Shown here: piece by piece, positions 6,063 through 11,462 of the stretch
How positions within the stretch are numbered: position 1 is the stretch's first letter
Layout of the letters: each line of letters opens with the position of its first letter
Assembly: GCA_944325615.1 (NCBI GenBank)
Contig: CALVAU010000226.1
Span: forward strand, 1 to 11,462
Direction of reading: 5' to 3'
Length of the DNA stretch: 11,462 nucleotides
Origin: Candidatus Gastranaerophilales bacterium
Lineage (GTDB): Bacteria > Cyanobacteriota > Vampirovibrionia > Gastranaerophilales > Gastranaerophilaceae
Program-made: the position numbers and the translations under genes
Notes under the pieces: model-generated
What the model was told of the DNA's origin: nothing
Database searches by the model: none
The model's input: only the letters and a program-made list of their open reading frames with translations

Positions 6063-7331
6063 ATGCAAAAAAAGGTATATAAACTTGATAAAGGTCTTAG
6101 AGGAAATGTAATAATCCCTTCTGATAAGTCGATTTCGCATAGAGCGGTGATTTTTGCGAGCCTAGCAAAAGGTAAATCTGTTATTAAAAATTTTTCAAAA
6201 GGTCAGGATCCTCTATCGTCTTTAAATGTTTGCAGAGCTTTAGGAGTTGATATTGAAATCGGAAAAGAGGTTATCGTATCTTCATCGGGTGTATTGCAAC
6301 AACCTAGTTCTATATTGAATTGTGGTAATTCAGGTACAACGATGCGTCTTATGGCTGGTATATTAGCGGGTCAAAATTTTAATTCTGAATTGATTGGTGA
6401 TACCAGTCTTTCAAAACGCCCAATGAAAAGAATTATAGAACCTTTATCCTTAATGGGAGCTGAGATAAATTCAATAGATAATCATGCACCTTTGAAAGTC
6501 TGTGGTCAATCTTTGAATGGTATTAATTATAATTCTAAGCTTGCTTCTGCCCAAGTAAAATCTTGTGTTTTACTTGCAGGTCTTTTTGCAGATGGAAAGA
6601 CAACTTTTACAGAACCTTATCTATCAAGAAATCACTCGGAAATCCTTTTGAAGCATATGGGAGCAGATATTGAAAGTCATAACGTTTCTGTAAGTATTAA
6701 AAGATCTCAATTAAATCCTTGTGAAATTGAAATACCGGGAGATATTTCATCTGCTGCTTATTTTATTGTTGCTGGATTAATAGTCCCAAATTCTGATATA
6801 ATTCTAAAAAATGTTGGATTAAATCCGACACGATCAGGAATTTTAGATGTTGTAGAAAAAATGGGCGGTAATATCGAAATTCTTGATAAAAAAGTTGTAT
6901 CAGGCGAAGATGTTGGGGATATAAGAGTAAAATATTCTAGGCTAAAAGGCTGTATTATAGAAAAGGATATAATCCCGAGATTGATTGATGAGCTTCCTGT
7001 GATTGCCGTTTTAGCTTCTCAAGCAGAAGGAGAGACTATAATAAAGGATGCTCAAGATCTGCGTAATAAAGAATCAGACAGAATCGCTGCTGTTGTAAAT
7101 GAGCTTTCGAAAATTGGTGTCGATATAAAAGAAACTGTCGATGGTTTCATAGTTAAAGGTGTAAATCAAATAAGGGGCGGATGTGAAGTAAATTCATATA
7201 ATGACCATAGACTTGCGATGAGTTTATATGTAGCAGGGCTAATATCTCAAAAGCCAATTGCGATAAACGGTTTTGAGTGGGTTGATATATCATTCCCTGA
7301 GTTTCTAGGTTTATTCAAAAATATATTGTAA
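6063..7331 (+). CDS. aroA: 3-phosphoshikimate 1-carboxyvinyltransferase (EPSP synthase), class II-like
   Basis: The 422-residue enzyme joins PEP and shikimate-3-phosphate in the shikimate pathway to aromatic amino acids. All active-site motifs are visible: SDKSISHR (20-27), GNSGTTMR (88-95), GDTSLSKRPM (112-121), SAQVKS (162-167), RNHSE (189-193), NPTRSG (254-259), the catalytic D309 in LIDELP, RNKESDR (334-340) and YNDHRLAMS (379-387). SAQxKS, RxHSE and NPTR are features of class II EPSP synthases, which tend to be less sensitive to glyphosate than class I; sensitivity here is inference only. The N-terminus fits family alignments at the ATG 6063. No Shine-Dalgarno precedes it, and the -10 box is 6 nt away. 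No other aro gene is adjacent. The gene is intact. Confidence 0.96.
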   Translation: MQKKVYKLDKGLRGNVIIPSDKSISHRAVIFASLAKGKSVIKNFSKGQDPLSSLNVCRALGVDIEIGKEVIVSSSGVLQQPSSILNCGNSGTTMRLMAGILAGQNFNSELIGDTSLSKRPMKRIIEPLSLMGAEINSIDNHAPLKVCGQSLNGINYNSKLASAQVKSCVLLAGLFADGKTTFTEPYLSRNHSEILLKHMGADIESHNVSVSIKRSQLNPCEIEIPGDISSAAYFIVAGLIVPNSDIILKNVGLNPTRSGILDVVEKMGGNIEILDKKVVSGEDVGDIRVKYSRLKGCIIEKDIIPRLIDELPVIAVLASQAEGETIIKDAQDLRNKESDRIAAVVNELSKIGVDIKETVDGFIVKGVNQIRGGCEVNSYNDHRLAMSLYVAGLISQKPIAINGFEWVDISFPEFLGLFKNIL

Positions 7332-7365
7332 TCTCAAATGTTTGTATGATTTTACATTAATAATA

Positions 7366-7395
7366 TTGACAATAATAATAAAAGTAATATAGAAT
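7366..7395 (+). promoter_or_regulatory. Promoter of the 7402 gene
   Basis: TTGACA (7366-7371) is followed by TAGAAT (7390-7395) at 18 nt, or by the overlapping TATAGA at 16 nt. Either places transcription initiation within a few bases of the ATG at 7402, so the mRNA is probably leaderless. It lies in the short gap after aroA, so this gene need not be cotranscribed with aroA. Confidence 0.6.
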
Positions 7396-7401
7396 TGAAA
7401 T

Positions 7402-7950
7402 ATGGTTAAGTACGCACAAAGATATGATAAACAAGCTCTAACAGTTGGAATTAAAGAGAAGATTGCAATTGTTGTTGGTGTTGTTATATTGATTTTTAGT
7501 TATTTTAATTTTATTTATGAGGATAAGACTCCTTATGGCTATGCGGAAGTCCCTAAAAAGCTTGATAGTTATTTAAGAGAGTCCGATTATTATTCAAAAG
7601 AATATAAAAGCGGCAAAATGCTTGTTGTGTATTATGAAGATAGGGATGAATCTTATAAATACGAAAAAAGTTTTATGGATGCATTAACTGTGGTAATGCA
7701 AGATGAAGCTATGAAAGAATTATACGAATTTCGAGCATTTCGTCGTTTTAGAAATAATATGATGATGGATGATGATGGGCAAAAGGTTCTTAAAGGTGAA
7801 AAAATGCTCAAAAAGAATTGCAGAAAGTTTTGTGTAATTAATCCTAAAAAGAAAGAATTATACTTCTATTTTGAGCCTTCTCAACGAGATACTCAGTATC
7901 TAAAAAGTAACCTTGAAAAACTTGAATTTTGGGGAATGAATTTAGATTAA
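7402..7950 (+). CDS. Uncharacterised membrane-anchored protein, possibly thioredoxin-like
   Basis: I do not recognise this 182-residue protein. Residues 1-20 are basic, residues about 21-37 (IAIVVGVVILIFSYFNF) form one membrane helix, and the rest should be on the outer face of the membrane by the positive-inside rule. The soluble part has a beta-like stretch (KMLVVYYEDRDES, 72-84), a helix-rich middle with FRAFRRFRNNMMMDDDG (110-126), and two cysteines, C140 and C144 (KNCRKFCVINP), followed by strand KELYFYFEP. The strand-helix-strand order and short length suggest a thioredoxin-like fold, but the C-x3-C is late in the sequence and there is no classic CxxC. There is no Shine-Dalgarno. It follows aroA by 70 bp with its own promoter. 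Function unknown. Confidence 0.7.
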   Translation: MVKYAQRYDKQALTVGIKEKIAIVVGVVILIFSYFNFIYEDKTPYGYAEVPKKLDSYLRESDYYSKEYKSGKMLVVYYEDRDESYKYEKSFMDALTVVMQDEAMKELYEFRAFRRFRNNMMMDDDGQKVLKGEKMLKKNCRKFCVINPKKKELYFYFEPSQRDTQYLKSNLEKLEFWGMNLD

Positions 7951-8303
7951 GAAATAATTTAACGACTTTTGAGTTTGTATTTCTATTTGAGTGTAAAGAA
8001 ACACACTAAATGATTATTTGTAACAGTAAAAACGAGTATTTTGAACTTGTAATTTTATATATTTAGTAATTAAGTATTTTATTTATATAGTAGATTACTA
8101 GAAAGATTGAGAAAACTAGGAAGAGAAGTTTGAGTTGCATCTTGAGGGAAAATTTTAAAACTAACTGATACAAATTCTAAAACTTTCTGAAAGTTCATTC
8201 TCAAAGTAACTGATACTTTTAAATATTATATAAATTATACATAATATGCTAATTTATTCGGTTTTAACTGATTTATAAATATGTTTGTGGTAATAATACT
8301 ATT
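7951..8303. promoter_or_regulatory. 353-bp AT-rich non-coding region with repeated TAACTGAT element
   Basis: No convincing gene lies here. TAACTGATAC occurs at 8162-8171 and 8207-8216, and TAACTGAT again at 8265-8272, all in the same orientation. Between the first two is the inverted repeat AACTTT-CTG-AAAGTT (8181-8195). Near the ATPase gene, TGG-TAATAA (8288-8296) is a possible extended -10 box ending 7 nt before the ATG. The third repeat overlaps where its -35 region would be. The left part (7951-8160) shows nothing clear beyond a weak hairpin. Confidence 0.45.
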
Positions 8304-9806
8304 ATGATATTTAAAGTTGTTGATAATAAAGGATTAATACATAGCACTAATGAATTGCAGGGTTATTTATTAAAAGATAATTGGGATGATTGGTTTCAAT
8401 ATAATACTTTATTTCATTTATACTTAACCATTAATCAAAAAATTTATGAAATTGGCGAAGTCAAAATTGGTCAATTTAAAATGAAACAAGAACAACGTTC
8501 TCCAGAAATTTTAAGTGAATTTCATGAACTTTCATCTATGTTTTTCTCTGTCGGACAAGACGTAACATATTACGAAAATTTAACGTCATTAGGTGATGAA
8601 ATTAGGGACGAAGTTCTTAAGAATTTACAAGATATTGCAAAAAATGAACAACTATTTTTAAAAGCAAGAAAAGAAAGTGTTACAAAAACATCTTTATTAA
8701 GAGCAATCTCAGAAAGAACAGTAAAAGCACAATTTAGACGACTTGCAAATGGTGGGCTAAAATTATCAAATTATAAATTTGAATTTATTCCTGAAAATAA
8801 CAAAAACAAAAATAATATATTAGAATTTAATGTTATTCCTGAATCAAATCCTCCTACGAATATAAATGTCATTATTGGAAGAAATGGAGTTGGCAAGACT
8901 CGTTTGCTTAACAAAATGATTAGTTCTCTGTTAGGACCTAAAAATATTGCTAATGGATTTTTTCAGTCTCAGAACAACCATATTACCTTGGCTCAGCAGA
9001 ATTTATTTGCTAATTTAGTTTTTGTATCTTTTAGTGCATTTGATATGTTTGATCAGATTCCAAAAGATAAAAACAAAGGAAGATATTCATATATTGGATT
9101 AAAAAAATACATAAACAAAGAACTTGAGAATTTTATATGTTCTAAAAACACAGAAGAGTTGGCTGAAGAATTCTCTGAAAGTATTAAATTATGTACTAAA
9201 GGTGCCAAAAAAGTGCTTTGGGAAAATTCCTTGCGTATTCTTGAATCAGACCCTGTTTTCAAGGATGCAAATGTTCTATCTATTGTTGAAGATCAAAATA
9301 ATGCAGATTACATTTTTAAAAAATTAAGTTCTGGACATAAAATAGTATTATTAACAATAACAAAATTAGTTGAGACAGTTGAAGAAGCATCACTTGTATT
9401 ATTAGATGAACCCGAATCACATTTGCATCCGCCCTTATTATCTGCATTTATTAGGGCATTATCTGATTTACTTATAAATCGAAATGGGGTATGTATTATA
9501 GCGACACATTCGCCAGTTATACTACAAGAAGTCCCTAAAGAATGTGTTTGGATTGTTAGACGAAATGGTACAATTGTAAATTACGAAAGACCTAGAATGG
9601 AAACTTTTGGTGAAAATGTAGGAACCTTAACAAGAGAAGTTTTTGGTTTAGAAGTAACTCTGTCGGGATTTCATAATTTATTAAAAAATACAATAGAAGA
9701 AAATGATTTTTATGATTATGAAGACATCCTTTCAAAGTTTGATGGCAAACTAGGTTTCGAAGCTAAAGCAATTATTAAAACATTATTGGCACTAAAGGAA
9801 CAATAA
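8304..9806 (+). CDS. Septu PtuA-like ATPase (ABC/AAA15 family) with extra N-terminal domain
   Basis: The 500-residue protein has Walker A GRNGVGKT (192-199), an ABC-like signature LSSGHK (341-346), Walker B LVLLDEPESHLHP (364-376) and the switch histidine ATHSP (400-404). This is the layout of AAA15/OLD-like ATPases of defence systems. Before the ATPase lie about 180 residues with no motif I can name, though YYENL and LGDEIRDEVL are noticeable. PtuA-type proteins commonly have the Walker A close to the N-terminus, so this is an addition. It is followed after 3 nt by an HNH nuclease, the pairing found in Septu, where ATPase and nuclease form a complex against phage. No Shine-Dalgarno; a -10-like box lies 7 nt upstream. 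The ATPase call is firm and the Septu label likely; no toprim or nuclease motif is seen in this protein itself. Confidence 0.82.
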   Translation: MIFKVVDNKGLIHSTNELQGYLLKDNWDDWFQYNTLFHLYLTINQKIYEIGEVKIGQFKMKQEQRSPEILSEFHELSSMFFSVGQDVTYYENLTSLGDEIRDEVLKNLQDIAKNEQLFLKARKESVTKTSLLRAISERTVKAQFRRLANGGLKLSNYKFEFIPENNKNKNNILEFNVIPESNPPTNINVIIGRNGVGKTRLLNKMISSLLGPKNIANGFFQSQNNHITLAQQNLFANLVFVSFSAFDMFDQIPKDKNKGRYSYIGLKKYINKELENFICSKNTEELAEEFSESIKLCTKGAKKVLWENSLRILESDPVFKDANVLSIVEDQNNADYIFKKLSSGHKIVLLTITKLVETVEEASLVLLDEPESHLHPPLLSAFIRALSDLLINRNGVCIIATHSPVILQEVPKECVWIVRRNGTIVNYERPRMETFGENVGTLTREVFGLEVTLSGFHNLLKNTIEENDFYDYEDILSKFDGKLGFEAKAIIKTLLALKEQ

Positions 9807-9809
9807 AAT

Positions 9810-10649
9810 ATGAGAAAATTAAAGTTTCCCGACTTAAATGTTAAAGAATGTATTGAAACTTGCGTATTAAATTTGCAAGATATATCAAAAAAGCAAAAAT
9901 ATTTAGAAACAATACCTTATTTTTTAGAGCAAGAAAAAGTTTATATTGATTATGCACAAAATGGGCAATTAAATAATATTCCCTCGAATGTTAGTATACA
10001 AAATAATATAACAAATTTGGATATGAAGAAGCTTTACAAAAGTAAGTTTGCCCATAAAGGTCAACCTGGGTATGAGCTTTATAATCAAATAAAGTCTATT
10101 CCTGCAAATGGAATATGTCCATTATGTGGGCATAGACAGGTCTCTACAATAGACCATTATTTACCGCAATCATTATATACTTCTTATATTTTAACTCCTG
10201 TAAATATGATACCTGCTTGTGCTGATTGTAATAAAAATAAATTAGATGAGGCTTCAAATAGCGAGGATGAAAATTTCATACATCCATATTTTGATGATAT
10301 AGAAAATATACCATGGTTAGATGCATCTTTAATAGAACAAGAACCCCCGTGTTTAGTTTATAGAGTATCTACAGATTTGAATATTTCAAATACTTTAAAA
10401 AACCGAATAAAAAGACAATTTATCGCCTTAAAATTATCAGAATTATATTCAATTATGGCGGCAGAAGTAATTTCAGGTTTAAAATACCATCTTAATAAAA
10501 TAGCTATGACAGAAGGAACAGATGGTGTGCGAAGATACTTAAACGAACATTATGAAAGTTATAAAGAATACCATGTAAACAGTTGGCAAACAGTTGCATA
10601 TAAAACACTTGCTAATAACGATTGGTTTTGCAATAAAAAATCATACTAA
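9810..10649 (+). CDS. HNH endonuclease, Septu PtuB-like
   Basis: The 279-residue protein carries an HNH core: zinc pair C103-x2-C106 (ICPLCGHR), the catalytic D115-H116 (STIDHYLPQS), N132 (PVNMIPAC), zinc pair C137-x2-C140, and N141 in CNKNK. It should cut DNA or RNA with one metal ion. An FIHPYFDDI motif (156-164) and a helical C-terminal half ending NSWQTVAYKTLANNDWFC (257-274) follow; this tail is probably for binding the ATPase or substrate. The gene starts 3 nt after the ATPase stop with a Shine-Dalgarno (AAAGGAA, 9 nt from the ATG) inside that gene, so the two are one operon. It is longer than typical PtuB proteins. Its stop overlaps the convergent DUF3732 gene by 4 bp. Confidence 0.85.
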   Translation: MRKLKFPDLNVKECIETCVLNLQDISKKQKYLETIPYFLEQEKVYIDYAQNGQLNNIPSNVSIQNNITNLDMKKLYKSKFAHKGQPGYELYNQIKSIPANGICPLCGHRQVSTIDHYLPQSLYTSYILTPVNMIPACADCNKNKLDEASNSEDENFIHPYFDDIENIPWLDASLIEQEPPCLVYRVSTDLNISNTLKNRIKRQFIALKLSELYSIMAAEVISGLKYHLNKIAMTEGTDGVRRYLNEHYESYKEYHVNSWQTVAYKTLANNDWFCNKKSY

Positions 10650-11462
10650 ATATTTTTATCCTTAATCCATTTAATTGGAACTAATGGATTTTCTTTTGAC
10701 CACTCTTTTAAACTATTAACGTCAGTTATTCCTTCTACATTTTTCCATACATCTGGGCCGGCGTGGTCTAATACTATTACTTGTAATTTACTATCTTCTA
10801 TTTCTTCAAGAATTTGCTCATTGCCATCATCATCTATAATTGTATTTTTTTTAATCTCTTTATTATCATTTATAGCTTTACTCATTACTTTGAACATTTC
10901 TTGTACACATTCCAAATCCGACAATCCTTTATCTTTGCTTATTTCTTTTTCTTGAGTATTGTAATCTACTTTTGCATTTAAATATGAATTTGTTTTCGGG
11001 AAGTAAACCTGACTAGGTTGATCAAATATTAAAAAGTTGAAAACGGGAGATTGTATTTTTATGAAATGCAATTGAAAACCAAGTAAAGTCGCAAGATGAT
11101 ATGCAACCCAATTGGAGCCACTACCAGTTTCCCATAAGTAATGTGAACCAATTTCATTTTTCTTTTGAACTTTTACTGTTAGGTCTTCTTTTTTAAATTC
11201 AGATATTTTATCAAATTCAGCGAATAAAGGAACATAGGAGTTGGATTTGTTAACAATAGATGTTAAACATTTTTTTCTACTTTCCTCAATATTATGAGTA
11301 TATTCATTTATCTGTTGTTGTATATTTTGAATTTTTTCATCTAGTTCCTTTTCATCTTTCATTAGAGATATGTATTTTTGAGCTTGTCCAATAATGTTTA
11401 CATATACATTTTCTAGTATCGATTTTACTCTGTTTTTTTCTTCTAAAGTATCTTTATTTTTT
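10646..11462 (-). CDS. DUF3732-type ABC ATPase of an ABC-3C-like system, C-terminal part
   Basis: The frame is open to the right edge (an in-frame ATG at 11362 is within a coiled coil and is probably internal), so only the C-terminal 270 or so residues are visible. Counting from that ATG, residues 1-30 and the codons before it are Lys/Glu/Gln-rich coiled coil. ETGSGSNWVAYH (78-89) is the ABC signature, FLIFDQPSQVYFP (109-121) the Walker B, and VLDHAG the switch-histidine region. This set is characteristic of DUF3732 proteins, SMC-like ABC ATPases that work with a middle component and an effector in ABC three-component conflict systems. The Walker A and the partners must lie to the right. It converges on the Septu-like operon with a 4-bp overlap. 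Confidence 0.85.
   Translation of the reverse strand, partial: KNKDTLEEKNRVKSILENVYVNIIGQAQKYISLMKDEKELDEKIQNIQQQINEYTHNIEESRKKCLTSIVNKSNSYVPLFAEFDKISEFKKEDLTVKVQKKNEIGSHYLWETGSGSNWVAYHLATLLGFQLHFIKIQSPVFNFLIFDQPSQVYFPKTNSYLNAKVDYNTQEKEISKDKGLSDLECVQEMFKVMSKAINDNKEIKKNTIIDDDGNEQILEEIEDSKLQVIVLDHAGPDVWKNVEGITDVNSLKEWSKENPLVPIKWIKDKNI

Noticed and set aside
7990..8012. Possible terminator hairpin after the 7402 gene (AGTGT/ACACT)
   Set aside because: The stem is only 4-5 bp with no T tract, too weak to support.
8074..8133. Short open stretch ending in LLERLRKLGREV
   Set aside because: It looks like a protein C-terminus, but only about 19 codons are open, with a stop just upstream and no start. 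It is too short to call a relic.
9053..9327. ORFs in other frames inside the ATPase gene
   Set aside because: The main frame carries uninterrupted Walker and signature motifs; these are shadows.
1..11462. CRISPR array, insertion sequence or rRNA
   Set aside because: No regularly spaced repeats, transposase motifs with terminal inverted repeats, or rRNA sequence were seen.

Overview
The window is AT-rich, with compact genes and short intergenic gaps. It looks like chromosomal DNA from a gut bacterium of the Melainabacteria/Vampirovibrionia type (Gastranaerophilales). That assignment rests mainly on the type IV pilin-like gene, whose leader and first helix (GFTLAEVLITLGIIGVVAAM) are typical of the many pilin-like genes in that group. 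The rest of the content (amylomaltase, class II-like EPSP synthase, U32 protein, TPR-NHL protein) fits but does not prove it.

Layout from left to right. Positions 2-1150 hold the 3' part of a U32-family protein with a cysteine set suited to an Fe-S cluster. It converges, with overlapping ends, on a secreted TPR/NHL protein (1145-1987, minus). Next come a 32-nt GC-rich perfect palindrome (terminator) and malQ, a 4-alpha-glucanotransferase (2061-3917, minus). A 442-bp divergent region follows. It carries promoters in both directions and a leader of about 220 nt, with hairpins and a possible short upstream ORF, ahead of the pilin-like gene (4360-5166), which ends in a strong intrinsic terminator. 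Then come a higB-higA toxin-antitoxin operon with a consensus promoter and a palindromic operator (5267-5887), a tRNA-Ser(GGA) on the minus strand (5923-6009), aroA (6063-7331) and a small membrane-anchored protein of unknown function (7402-7950).

The right third looks like a defence island. A 353-bp regulatory gap with a thrice-repeated TAACTGAT element leads into a two-gene operon. It encodes an ABC/AAA15-type ATPase with a large, unassigned N-terminal region and an HNH nuclease, an arrangement like the Septu (PtuA/PtuB) anti-phage system. Converging on it with overlapping 3' ends is the C-terminal part of a DUF3732-type ABC ATPase, typical of ABC-three-component (ABC-3C) conflict systems. 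That gene runs off the right edge, so its partners should lie beyond the window.

A theme across the window is the use of two kinds of translation start. malQ, the pilin gene, higA and the HNH gene have clear Shine-Dalgarno sequences. higB, aroA, the 7402 gene and probably the ATPase gene have a -10 box ending only 6-7 nt before the ATG and no Shine-Dalgarno, which predicts leaderless mRNAs.
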